Source: CAZTTG01 sp964615935 (GTDB lineage Bacteria; Planctomycetota; UBA1135; GCA-002686595). From it: DNA of 48,963 nucleotides. The notes under the pieces are model-generated. The model saw nothing but the letters and a program-made list of their open reading frames with translations, did not search any database and had not been told where the DNA came from. Location: NCBI GenBank assembly GCA_964615935.1, contig CAZTTG010000048.1, positions 1 through 48,963 on the forward strand, in the 5' to 3' direction. The position numbers and the translations under genes are program-made. Below, one piece after another: positions 1 through 8,163 of this stretch. Every line of letters starts with the position of its first letter. The first letter of the stretch is position 1.

Positions 1-70
1 TGCCCCTGCCAGCGATACGCTTCGCCGGCAGAAAGGTGACTCCACCCCCCCACCGGGTATCACGATCAGC

Positions 71-946
71 GTGCGCTCCCTCCTCCGAGGAGCCATCGCC
101 TGCCTGCCGGCCCTGCTCCCCGCCGGCTGGCCCCAGGGCCCGGCCCGGGTCACCATCCCCGAGCCCACTCCCGAGACTCGCCTCGAGAAGCACCAGCGCC
201 TCGCGGCCGAGCTCGCCCGCCGCGCCGAGGCCATCCGGCGCGCCATCCGACTCGACTTTCCCCACCCCAAGGCCGACCCGAACCCGGTGAGGATCGCGCC
301 CAGCACGATCCGCGTATTCCGGGACGCGAGCCAGTACCACGGCTATGGCGGACCGGGCGGAAGCCCGGGCTATTTCAACTCCGCCGACGGGGAGATCGTC
401 CTGTACGGCCGCCTCGATGTGGCCGAACGTGAGCACACCTGGATGCTCCTGAACAGCATGGTGTTCCTCGAGTACCTCACGGTGCTGCACGGCCGCGTCG
501 CGCCCTGGTTCCTCTACGGCCACTCCGACTACTACTGCGGCTTCCGGCTGAGGGACGGCGAACTCCGTCGTTGCCCGTTCGAGTGGCGGCATCCCCTGAT
601 CCGCGAGATGATCCTCGAGGAGGGGCCCGCCCCCCTTCCCGAGCTCGTGCGCATGTCGAAGAGCGAGTACTACGGGAACAACAGCCACGACCTCTCCGGA
701 GGCCACCTCTACGCCCAGGGCTGGTCCCTGGTCTGGTTCCTCCGCGTCGGCCCCGAGTCCCCCGAGCACTGGGACCCCGCCTGGACCCCGATCCTCGACC
801 GCTGGTGGGCCGCCTGGCTCGATACCCGCGACCTCGACCTCGCCGCCGCCCGCGGCTTCGCCGGGGTGGACTGGCAGGCCTTCGAGGCCGCCTGGAGGCG
901 CTTCACCCTCGAGGGCGAGCCCCCCGAGCCCGAGGACGGAGATTGA
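71..946 (+). CDS. DUF1570-like exported protein, catalytic residues lost
   Basis: 291 residues from a GTG start; the first ~20 residues look like a signal peptide (MRSLLRGAIACLPALLPAGW). The body has the layout I know from DUF1570 (gluzincin-like, common in planctomycetes): a VFRDASQYHGYGG segment, a GYFNSADGEIVLY strand, a helix followed by APWF, and a late YAQGWSLVWFLR block. In active members the helix carries HExxH and a following WLxEGxAEY. Here the equivalent positions read NSMVF and WFLYGHSDYY, so both histidines and both glutamates are missing. It is probably a non-catalytic binding or structural relative; the family call is inferred by eye. It is followed after 37 nt by the cardiolipin synthase gene on the same strand, so the two could be cotranscribed. 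Confidence 0.7.
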   Translation: MRSLLRGAIACLPALLPAGWPQGPARVTIPEPTPETRLEKHQRLAAELARRAEAIRRAIRLDFPHPKADPNPVRIAPSTIRVFRDASQYHGYGGPGGSPGYFNSADGEIVLYGRLDVAEREHTWMLLNSMVFLEYLTVLHGRVAPWFLYGHSDYYCGFRLRDGELRRCPFEWRHPLIREMILEEGPAPLPELVRMSKSEYYGNNSHDLSGGHLYAQGWSLVWFLRVGPESPEHWDPAWTPILDRWWAAWLDTRDLDLAAARGFAGVDWQAFEAAWRRFTLEGEPPEPEDGD

Positions 947-983
947 CCCTCCGCCCCCCCATCGGGAAGACTCCCCCCCAGCC

Positions 984-2429
984 GTGCTGAACACCCTCCT
1001 CGGCATCGCCCTGCCCATTGCGCACGTCGCGATCCTGCTCAGCGTGCTCTCCGCCGAGAGGCGCGCGCCCAGCGCCACCCTGGCCTGGCTGCTGGCGGTG
1101 GGCCTCCTCCCGGGCGTGGGCGCCGTGCTCTACCTGCTGATCGGGACCACCCGCGCGCGGAGACTCGCCCGCCGCACGGCTCAGGACTCCGCTCGGATCG
1201 CGGCCGTCCTCGAGCGACAGGACCTCGCGGCCTCGCTCGGGGAGGAGGCGCGGGGCGAGCTCGATCCCCGCACCGCCTCCCTGATCCAGCTCGGCGAGCG
1301 CCTGACCGGGACCCCCACCCGCGGCGGGAACGACGCCTGCATCCTCGTGGACGCCGAGGCCACCTACCGGTCGATGATCGAGGCCGTCGAGGCCGCGCAG
1401 CACCACGTCCACGTCGAGTTCTTCATCGTCCGGCCCGACGCCACCGGCCTGGCCCTGCGGGAGCACCTCGTGCGGCGGGCGCGCGAGGGCGTCGAGGTGC
1501 GCGTGCTGGTGGACGCCGTGGGCAGCAAGGGCCTCCCCTCCGGCTTCTGGGCCCCCCTGCGCGAGGTCGGCGGCCAGGCGGCCCGCTTCAACCCGGTGTC
1601 CCGCTTCCTGCGCTGGCGACGTCGCAGCGACCGGGTCGACTTCCGCAACCACCGCAAGATCGTGGTGGTCGACGGCGAGGTGGGCTTCACCGGCGGCATC
1701 AACGTCGGACGGGAATACCTGGGCCTCGACCCCCAGATGGGGCACTGGCGCGACACCCACGTGCGGCTCGAGGGCCCCGCGGTCCTCTCGCTCCAGGCGA
1801 CCTTCGCCCGGGACTGGCTCGGCGCCACCGGCCGGACCCTGGAGGAGGCCGCCTACTTCCCCGAGCCGCCCCCCCAGCCGGTCGGACCCTGCGTGGTCCA
1901 GGTGGTCGACTCCGGGCCGGACCGCAAGTGGTCCCCCATCGCGCACATCTACGCCCAGGCCCTGCACTGCGCGCGGGAGCGCATCTGGATCACCACCCCC
2001 TACTTCGTCCCCAGCCCGGCCATCGAGAACGCCCTGGTCCTGGCGGCCCTGCGGGGGGTGGACGTCCGCCTGCTGCTGCCGGGCCGCGCCGACCACCTGC
2101 TGGTGACCCTGGCCTCCCACTCGTACTTCCCGGCCCTGCTCGAGGCGGGCGCGCGCATCTTCCGCTACGGCCAGGGATTCCTGCACTCCAAGACCCTGGT
2201 CGTCGACTCCTGGCTGGGGTCCATCGGCTCGGCCAACCTGGACATGCGCTCCTTCCACCTCAACTTCGAGCTGAACGCCTTCGTGCACGGCGCGCGCTTC
2301 GCCGACGAGATGGCGGAGCTCTTCCGGGAGGACCTGGAGAAGGCCTGGGAGGTCGCCGCCGACGAGCGGGCGGCGCTCCCCGAGCGGCTGGTCTGCTCCG
2401 CGGCGCGGCTCCTGTCGCCGCTCCTGTAG
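984..2429 (+). CDS. cls: cardiolipin synthase (phospholipase D family)
   Basis: 481 residues, the usual length for ClsA-type enzymes, which join two phosphatidylglycerols into cardiolipin plus glycerol at the inner membrane. Two N-terminal hydrophobic segments (about residues 3-22 and 34-54) precede two phospholipase D domains. Both HKD motifs are intact: HRKIVVVDGEVGFTGGIN starting at His223 and HSKTLVVDSWLGSIGSAN starting at His401. The second motif is followed by an NLDMRSFHLNFE block typical of cardiolipin synthases. The start is a GTG directly before the hydrophobic segment; no strong Shine-Dalgarno is visible. Its stop lies 3 nt from the stop of the convergent radical SAM gene. Confidence 0.93.
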   Translation: MLNTLLGIALPIAHVAILLSVLSAERRAPSATLAWLLAVGLLPGVGAVLYLLIGTTRARRLARRTAQDSARIAAVLERQDLAASLGEEARGELDPRTASLIQLGERLTGTPTRGGNDACILVDAEATYRSMIEAVEAAQHHVHVEFFIVRPDATGLALREHLVRRAREGVEVRVLVDAVGSKGLPSGFWAPLREVGGQAARFNPVSRFLRWRRRSDRVDFRNHRKIVVVDGEVGFTGGINVGREYLGLDPQMGHWRDTHVRLEGPAVLSLQATFARDWLGATGRTLEEAAYFPEPPPQPVGPCVVQVVDSGPDRKWSPIAHIYAQALHCARERIWITTPYFVPSPAIENALVLAALRGVDVRLLLPGRADHLLVTLASHSYFPALLEAGARIFRYGQGFLHSKTLVVDSWLGSIGSANLDMRSFHLNFELNAFVHGARFADEMAELFREDLEKAWEVAADERAALPERLVCSAARLLSPLL

Positions 2430-2432
2430 CGC

Positions 2433-4295
2433 TCAGCCGCAGGGATCGAGCTCGGGCCCCTCCGGAGCGCCGCGGCGCCGGCGGCGCGCACGCTCCAGCG
2501 CCGCTCGCCAGGGCGCGAGCAGGTCGCGCCGGCCCCCCACGCTCAGGGCCTCCTCCACCAGCCGCCGGGACTCCGGGGCCTTCCAGCGCACCAGGGCCTT
2601 CTGCATCCGCCGCGCCCGGTCGCCGTGCGGAACCTCGAGCTCCTCGCCCGTGATCGGGTCCCGACCGGTGGCGTACTGCACGCAGGAGCGGGTCATCGGC
2701 AGGGGGATGAACTCCTGGACCTGCTCGGGCGAGTGATCGCGCTCGAGCAGCCGCTCGAAGAGCTCGATCGCCTCGTCGAGGCCGGTGCCCGGGTGGCCGA
2801 CGATGAAGTACTCGACCATGTGCTGGTCGCGCCCCGTGCGACGGCACTCCGCCCGGAAGGCCGCCTCGTAGACGGCGTAGACCCGCCAAGCGGGCTTGTT
2901 CATGGCCTCCAGGGCCGACTCCGCCGCGTGCTCGGGGGCCAGCTTCATGCGCCCCGAAACGCAGTGCTCCAGGAGGTCGCGGTGGATCGGCAGGAGCCGG
3001 CCTCGGCGGTCGCGCAGGAGGTCGTGGCGGATGCCGGAGCCGACGAAGGCGTGGCGCACTCCGGGGGTCTGCCGCACCCGCTCCAGCAGCCGGCGGTACA
3101 CCTCGGTGGCCCTCCCCAGGCGCAGGGCCGGGCAGGGCTCGGGGACCAGGCAGTCGCGGTCGAGGCACGGCCGGCCGGCCTCGAGCAACCGGCAGCCCAG
3201 GCCGTACATGTTGGCCGTGGGCCCGCCGACGTCGGTGATCGTCCCGCGGAAGTCGGGCCGGCCCGCGAGGGCCTCGGCCTCCGACCGGATCGAGGCCGGG
3301 CTGCGGCCCTGGATGGTCTTGCCCTGGTGGAAGGCGATCGAGCAGAAGGAGCAGTCCGCCAGGCAACCGCGGTGGGTCTGGATGCTCCAGCGCACCGGCT
3401 CGAGGGCCGGCACGCCCGCGGCCCGGTGGTCGGGGTGGACCTCGCGCCGGAAGGGCAGCCCGTACACGCGGTCGAGGTGGTCGGTCTCGGCCGGCGGGAG
3501 GGGCGGGTGCTGGAGCACGAAGCGCTCGCCGTGCGCCTGGGCCAGGGGCCGTCCCTCGGGGTGGTTCTCCTCGCGCGCGGCCCGGAAGAGCTCGATCAGG
3601 AGCGAGGGGTCCTCGGAGAGCGCCTCGAAGGAGGGCACCCGGCGCGCGCGCTCGGGAAGCTCCCCCGCCCGCACCAGCTCACACGTCCCGCGCAGGCCGG
3701 ACAGGGGCTCGCCCCGCTCCCGGCGGCGGGCGACCTCGACCACCTGCCGCTCCCCCATGCCCCACACCAGGAGGTCGGCCTTGCTGTCGACCAGGATCGA
3801 GCGGCGCAGCCGATCCTCCCAGTAGTCGTAGTGGGCCAGCCGCCGGGGCCCCGCCTCCAGCCCGCCGACGATCACCGGCACGCCCGGGAAGTGGTGGCGG
3901 GTCGCGGCGGTGTAGGCGATGGTCGCCCGGTTGGGGCGTCCCACGGCCCCACCCGGCCGGTAGACGTCGCGCTTGCGCCGATGTCGGGCGGCGGTGTAGT
4001 TCGTGACCATCGAGTCGACGGTCCCGGCGGTGACCCCCGCGAAGAGCCGCGGAGCCGGCAGGCGCTGCCAGCCCGAGCCGTCCGCCTCCAGCTCGGGGAC
4101 GTCCAGGACGCCCACCCTCAGGCCGGCCGCCTCGAGCGCGCGGCCCACGATGGCGGCGCCGAAGGAGGGGTGGTCCACGTAGGCGTCGCCCGTGACGAGG
4201 AGGACGTCGAGCGCGTCCCACCCGCGCCGCGCCATCTCCCGCCGGCTCCGGGGCAGGAAGGGGCTCGCCTCGCCAGCTGCTCCCCGGGCGCTCAT
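2433..4295 (-). CDS. YgiQ family radical SAM protein
   Basis: 620 residues starting at an ATG. Order of features: an N-terminal B12-binding-like Rossmann region (LLVTGDAYVDHPSFG), a GVTAGTVDSMVTNYT stretch, a VPVIVGGLEAGPRRLAHYDYW block, then the iron-sulfur motif Cys311-x3-Cys315-x2-Cys318 in RGCLADCSFCSIAFHQGK, and DVGGPTANMYG. These are hallmarks of the YgiQ/UPF0313 family. Members are radical SAM proteins with no firmly assigned substrate. The protein is somewhat shorter than the ~700-residue enterobacterial form, mainly at the C-terminus. It runs convergent to the cardiolipin synthase gene with almost no gap, and the short ribosomal protein gene lies about 100 nt upstream on the same strand, separated by a cluster of hairpins. 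Confidence 0.92.
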   Translation of the reverse strand: MSARGAAGEASPFLPRSRREMARRGWDALDVLLVTGDAYVDHPSFGAAIVGRALEAAGLRVGVLDVPELEADGSGWQRLPAPRLFAGVTAGTVDSMVTNYTAARHRRKRDVYRPGGAVGRPNRATIAYTAATRHHFPGVPVIVGGLEAGPRRLAHYDYWEDRLRRSILVDSKADLLVWGMGERQVVEVARRRERGEPLSGLRGTCELVRAGELPERARRVPSFEALSEDPSLLIELFRAAREENHPEGRPLAQAHGERFVLQHPPLPPAETDHLDRVYGLPFRREVHPDHRAAGVPALEPVRWSIQTHRGCLADCSFCSIAFHQGKTIQGRSPASIRSEAEALAGRPDFRGTITDVGGPTANMYGLGCRLLEAGRPCLDRDCLVPEPCPALRLGRATEVYRRLLERVRQTPGVRHAFVGSGIRHDLLRDRRGRLLPIHRDLLEHCVSGRMKLAPEHAAESALEAMNKPAWRVYAVYEAAFRAECRRTGRDQHMVEYFIVGHPGTGLDEAIELFERLLERDHSPEQVQEFIPLPMTRSCVQYATGRDPITGEELEVPHGDRARRMQKALVRWKAPESRRLVEEALSVGGRRDLLAPWRAALERARRRRRGAPEGPELDPCG

Positions 4296-4309
4296 GAGGG
4301 CTCCACCGG

Positions 4310-4373
4310 ACGGGCCCCCCGCGCGGGGGGGAGATCCCCGGAGGGGATCCGGCCGACTCCCGATCCGTCGGCC
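4310..4373 (-). terminator. cluster of hairpins downstream of the L34 gene
   Basis: Read on the minus strand after the L34-like stop, two perfect 7-bp stem-loops follow each other: GGCCGAC...GTCGGCC (4351-4373) and GATCCCC-TCC-GGGGATC (4333-4349), then a G/C-run hairpin near 4317-4330. There is no clear T-tract, so this may be a processing or attenuation signal rather than a classical terminator before the radical SAM gene. Confidence 0.4.
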
Positions 4374-4391
4374 ATCACCGAGGGGGACCGC

Positions 4392-4517
4392 TCAGGGGCT
4401 GCCGTGCCGCGCCCGCCGGCGCCGGTTGACCTTGCGGCCCCCCGCCGTCTTCTGGCGGGCCCGGAAGCCGAGCCTCCTGATCCTCTTCCTCGTGCTGTTG
4501 CGGATCTTCATCTTCAT
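4392..4517 (-). CDS. rpmH: ribosomal protein bL34 (short, orphan)
   Basis: A 41-codon gene. The protein begins MKMKIRNSTRKRIRRLGF and continues RARQKTAGGRKVNRRRRARHG. The core S-x-RKR-x4-GFRAR-xx-T-x-GGRKV-xx-RRRA is the conserved signature of bL34, a small basic protein of the large ribosomal subunit; 18 of the 41 residues are Arg or Lys. An AGGGTGG stretch sits about 8 nt before the ATG. The usual N-terminus (MKRT-Y/F-QPS) is not kept, and the C-terminus is shorter than usual. bL34 normally sits beside rnpA and dnaA; here it lies alone between glutamine synthetase and the radical SAM gene. It is too short to be caught by ordinary length cut-offs. A basic-peptide shadow is the only alternative, and the exact signature argues against it. 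Confidence 0.85.
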   Translation of the reverse strand: MKMKIRNSTRKRIRRLGFRARQKTAGGRKVNRRRRARHGSP

Positions 4518-4654
4518 GGTGCACCACCCTGCCGGCCGGAGTTCGAGGGCGAGAGGCTAGGGTCCGGAGGGCCCCGCGGCAAGCCCCCGGGGGGGGTTCC
4601 GGGCCGCGGGGAGCCGGCGCCCCCCCCCGCGGCCGCTTCCGCGGCCCGTCGGCC

Positions 4655-6073
4655 TCAATACAGGGTCAGGTAGCGGTCCACCTCCCAGGAGTGCACCTGG
4701 GCGATGTACTCGGTCCATTCGGCGCGCTTGGCGGCGCAGAAGTACGTCAGGATGTGCTGTCCCAGGGCCCCCTTGATGACGGCGTCCTTCTCGAGCGCCT
4801 CGATGGCCCGGTGCAGGTTCCCGGGGAGCTGTCCGATCCGGTGGCGGCCGCGCTCCCGCGCGCTCATCTCGTAGATGTTCTTGTTGACCGGCTCGGGCGG
4901 CTCCAGGCCGTTCTCGACGCCGTCCAGCCCGGCCGCCAGCATGACGGCAAAGGCCAGGTAGGGGTTGCAGGAGGGGTCGGGCATGCGCAGCTCCAGGCGC
5001 GTCCCCACCCCCCGCCGGGCGGGCACCCTCACCAGGGGGCTGCGGTTGCGGGCGCTCCAGGCCACGTGGGTGGGGGCCTCGAAGCCGGGCACCAGGCGCT
5101 TGTACGAGTTCACCAGCGGGTTGGTGATCGCGCACATGCCCCGGGCGTGCTTGAGGATGCCCGCGAGGTACTGCTGCATCACCTCGCTGATCCCCTCGTG
5201 GGGCCCGTCGGGATCGAAGAAGGCCGGCTGCCCGTCCTTGAAGAGCGACTGGTGGCAGTGCATGCCCGAGCCGTTGATGCCGAAGATGGGCTTGGGCATG
5301 AAGGTGGCGTGCAGCCCGCGGTCCTTGGCCACCTTGCGCACCACGAAGCGGAAGGTCGCCAGGTTGTCGGCGGTGGTCACCGCGTCGGCGTAGCGGAAGT
5401 CGATCTCGTGCTGGCCGGGGGCCACCTCGTGGTGGGCCGCCTCGACCTCGAAACCCAGGGAGATCAGGGCCAGCACGATGTCGCGCCGGCACTCCTCGCC
5501 CTCGTCCACCGGGGCCAGGTCGAAGTAGCCGGCCGCGTCCTGGGTCTCGGTGGTGGCGTCGCCGTGTGGGTTGCGGTGGAACAGGAAGAACTCGGCCTCC
5601 GGGCCCACGACCATGGTGTAGCCCAGCTTGCGGGCCCGCTCGACCTGGCGCTTGAGGGTCAGCCGCGGGCAGCCTCCGAAGGGGCTGCCGTCGGGCTGGT
5701 GGACGTCGCAGATCAGGCGCGCCACGTGGCCGTGGCGGGCCTCGGTCCAGGGCAGCACCCGAAAGGTCTCGAAGTCGGGGACCAGGACCATGTCGCTCTC
5801 CTCGATCCGCACGAAGCCCTCGATCGAGGAGCCGTCGAAGAGCACCTCGCCGGCCAGGGCCTTGTCGAACTGGCTGCGGGGCACCTCCACGTTCTTGTTG
5901 ATGCCGGTGATGTCCGTGAACTGCAGGCGGAGGAACTCGACCCGGTTCTTCTCGAGGGTGGCGCGGACCTCCTCGGCGCTGGCCGGATAGGTGGCGGGCA
6001 CCGGGCTCCCGCTCGCGTCGCCCCGGTCGGAGTCCTCGGAGGTGCTCGGCTCGTCCTGGGTGCGGGTCGTCAT
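4655..6073 (-). CDS. glnA: glutamine synthetase type I (alpha-like)
   Basis: 472 residues from the ATG chosen at 6073; an in-frame extension to 6223 has unlike composition and no family similarity. The enzyme makes glutamine from glutamate and ammonia with ATP. Visible signatures: FDGSSIEGFVRIEESDM (residues 79-95), GPEAEFFLF, the ATP-binding KPIFGINGSGMHCHQSL, and NRSPLVRVPARRG. The segment FVRIEESDM carries the arginine (Arg89) that in Bacillus GSI-alpha is linked to feedback inhibition. The region where GSI-beta enzymes carry the adenylylated tyrosine (NLYDLP) reads NIYEMSARERGRH, as in GSI-alpha. I infer control by feedback or transcription rather than adenylylation. The first ~30 residues are a Ser/Asp-rich extension of unknown role. 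Phased direct repeats lie upstream. Confidence 0.95.
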   Translation of the reverse strand: MTTRTQDEPSTSEDSDRGDASGSPVPATYPASAEEVRATLEKNRVEFLRLQFTDITGINKNVEVPRSQFDKALAGEVLFDGSSIEGFVRIEESDMVLVPDFETFRVLPWTEARHGHVARLICDVHQPDGSPFGGCPRLTLKRQVERARKLGYTMVVGPEAEFFLFHRNPHGDATTETQDAAGYFDLAPVDEGEECRRDIVLALISLGFEVEAAHHEVAPGQHEIDFRYADAVTTADNLATFRFVVRKVAKDRGLHATFMPKPIFGINGSGMHCHQSLFKDGQPAFFDPDGPHEGISEVMQQYLAGILKHARGMCAITNPLVNSYKRLVPGFEAPTHVAWSARNRSPLVRVPARRGVGTRLELRMPDPSCNPYLAFAVMLAAGLDGVENGLEPPEPVNKNIYEMSARERGRHRIGQLPGNLHRAIEALEKDAVIKGALGQHILTYFCAAKRAEWTEYIAQVHSWEVDRYLTLY

Positions 6074-6189
6074 GGCGTCGGGGTCCTCTCTGGAGCGGGT
6101 CGGGCCCGCGGGCTTCGGGAGCGGCATCTCGGGGACGGAGGGCCGATTCACCCTGTCCCCGCCCAGGGTTCTATCGGCTGATGTTCCAG

Positions 6190-6240
6190 GAATCGTGCAT
6201 ATTCGGCACGGAATCGATGGCACTTCTCCTGAATCGTGCC
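6190..6240 (-). promoter_or_regulatory. three helically phased direct repeats upstream of glnA
   Basis: The hexamer GAATCG occurs at 6190, 6211 and 6231 on the plus strand, that is, spaced 21 and 20 bp (two helical turns). The two outer copies are identical over nine bases (GAATCGTGC). They sit 117-167 bp upstream of the glnA start in an unusually AT-richer island with TGCATATTCGG. This is the arrangement of an activator or repressor binding array. The rest of the 375-bp gap between fumC and glnA shows nothing else I can support; no terminator with a T-tract is seen after fumC. Confidence 0.45.
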
Positions 6241-6448
6241 CCCATTCGCCTCCTGAGGGCAGCCCCGTCGGCGATTGTTGCAGGCTGTGGGGCGCACCGT
6301 GCCCGCGCAGGCCGGTGCCGCATCCGCATCGGACCGGGACGCAACCCGAGGGCCACCCGCACGGTCCCCTGGGCGGGCGGGGGGTGGCGGGTGGGTCGAG
6401 GCCCTCCCCGGGGCCCCGGGAGACCCCCTCAGCGCCGGCGACCGGCTC

Positions 6449-7855
6449 TCAGGCCTGCTCCTTGGGGCCGACCATCTCGCCGGGCACCACCGCCGCCTCG
6501 AACTCCTCGGCGGTCATCAGGCCCAGCTCGACCACCGTCTCGCACAGGGTGCTGCCGTCGGCGTAGGCCTTCTTGGCCACCTTGGCCGCGTTGTCGTAGC
6601 CGATGTGGCGGTTGAGGGCGGTCACCAGCATCAGCGACTTCCTCATCAGGGTGTCCACCCGCTCGGCGTCCAGCTCCAGCCCGTCCACGCACTTCTCCCG
6701 CAGGGAGTCGCAGGCGTCGCCGAGGAGCCGCGCCGACTCGAGGACGTTGTGGATGATCACGGGCTTGAAGACGTTGAGCTCGAAGTTGCCCATGGAGCCG
6801 GCCACCCCCACCGCGCCGTCGTTGCCCATCACCTGCGCGCAGACCATGGTCATGGCCTCGCACTGGGTGGGGTTCACCTTGCCGGGCATGATCGAGGAGC
6901 CGGGCTCGTTGGCCGGGAGCTTGAGCTCGCCGATGCCGCAGCGGGGACCGGAGCCGAGCCAGCGGATGTCGTTGGCGATCTTCATCAGCGCCACCGCCGC
7001 GACCCGGAAGGTCCCGTGCAGCCAGACCAGGGCGTCGTGGCCGGCCAGGGCCGAGAACTTGTTGGGCGCCGACACGAAGGGCAGGCCCGTCTCCTGGGCG
7101 ATGCGGGCCGCCGACAGCTCGGCGTAGCGGGGGTGGGTGTTCAGGCCGGTGCCCACCGCGGTGCCCCCCAGGGCCAGCTCGTAGGCCGCCGCGAGGCCGG
7201 CCTCGATGGCCCGGCGCGCGTCGCGCAGCTGGCGGACGTAGCCCGAGAACTCCTGGCCCACCGTGAGGGGGGTGGCGTCCTGCAGGTGGGTGCGCCCGAT
7301 CTTGACCACCTCCGACCACTCCTCGGACTTGCGCTCCAGGGACTCGCCCAGGGCCTCCAGGGCCGGCAGCAGGCGGATCGTGGTGATCTCCGCGGCGGCG
7401 ATGTGCATCGCGGTCGGGAAGCAGTCGTTGGAGGACTGCGAGCGGTTGACGTGGTCGTTGGGGTGGATGGGCGTTTTGGAGCCCAGCTCTCCGTCCAGGA
7501 TCTGGATGGCCCGGTTCGAGATCACCTCGTTGGCGTTCATGTTCGACTGGGTGCCCGAGCCGGTCTGCCACACCACCAGCGGGAAGTGATCGTCCCAGCG
7601 GCCGGCGATCACCTCGTCGGCGGCCTGCAGCAGGGCCTTGCGCTCCTCCTCCCCCAACGCGTCGAGCTCGCCCAGCTCGACATTGGCCTCGGCAGCGCAC
7701 TTCTTGACGATCCCCAGGGCGCGGATCATCTCGCGCGGGAAGCGGTGCCCCCCGATCTTGAAGTTCTGGAAGGAGCGCTGGGTCTGGGCCCCCCACATGG
7801 CTTCGGAGGGAACTTCGACCGGGCCCAGGGAGTCGCTTTCGGTGCGGGTGCTCAT
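6449..7855 (-). CDS. fumC: fumarate hydratase class II
   Basis: 468 residues from an ATG, the normal length for the homotetrameric, iron-free fumarase that interconverts fumarate and malate in the citric acid cycle. The protein opens with the SLGPVEVP and WGAQTQRS blocks of the family, then VVWQTGSGTQSNMNANEV, NDHVNRSQSSNDCFPTAM, KIGRTHLQDATPLTVGQE, and the superfamily signature GSSIMPGKVNP followed by TQCEAM. All active-site segments of class II fumarases are present, which separates it from aspartase and argininosuccinate lyase by the TGSGTQSNMN and VGLNTHP-like (GTGLNTHP) segments. It lies between the HEAT-repeat protein and glnA on the same strand, with gaps of over 300 nt on both sides, so it is probably transcribed alone. 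Confidence 0.96.
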   Translation of the reverse strand: MSTRTESDSLGPVEVPSEAMWGAQTQRSFQNFKIGGHRFPREMIRALGIVKKCAAEANVELGELDALGEEERKALLQAADEVIAGRWDDHFPLVVWQTGSGTQSNMNANEVISNRAIQILDGELGSKTPIHPNDHVNRSQSSNDCFPTAMHIAAAEITTIRLLPALEALGESLERKSEEWSEVVKIGRTHLQDATPLTVGQEFSGYVRQLRDARRAIEAGLAAAYELALGGTAVGTGLNTHPRYAELSAARIAQETGLPFVSAPNKFSALAGHDALVWLHGTFRVAAVALMKIANDIRWLGSGPRCGIGELKLPANEPGSSIMPGKVNPTQCEAMTMVCAQVMGNDGAVGVAGSMGNFELNVFKPVIIHNVLESARLLGDACDSLREKCVDGLELDAERVDTLMRKSLMLVTALNRHIGYDNAAKVAKKAYADGSTLCETVVELGLMTAEEFEAAVVPGEMVGPKEQA

Positions 7856-8163
7856 GGCGGTGCGTGGGGTTTCGGGGGGTTGGGGCGCTACGAAGGGGCG
7901 ACCAAGGTAGGCCGCGGCCTCGGGGCGCACAAGCACCCAACCCTCCCCCCGGGGGGCCCGATCCGGCGGGGCCCTCGGGCGCGCGGTCCGCCGCCAGAGC
8001 GCAGCGAGCATGTGGCGCAGCCGTGCGCAGGAGCGCGCGGCGCGATCACCGGCCTGCCCCGGCCCCCCTGGCTCGTCCATCCCCGGGCGGAGGCGCCGCC
8101 TGCGGAGCAGGCGCGCCGACGAGGATTCTCCGGCACGCCCGCTCGGTCTGAGGCGAAGCCTAG
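7856..8163. other. 308-nt intergenic gap between HEAT protein and fumC
   Basis: No gene is supported here. It holds a 7-bp hairpin with a 3-nt loop (8097-8113, CGCCTGC-GGA-GCAGGCG) just past the HEAT-protein stop, possibly a weak terminator, and a 19-nt segment (7999-8017) that recurs near 40,050. Confidence 0.5.
7999..8017 (+). repeat. partial copy of a dispersed palindromic repeat
   Basis: The 19-mer GCGCAGCGAGCATGTGGCG matches 40043-40061 at 18 of 19 positions. At the other site it forms the right arm of an 18-bp stem; here the left arm is mostly missing, leaving only a short CGCCA...TGGCG pairing. It looks like a degenerate copy of a REP-like element. Confidence 0.45.
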
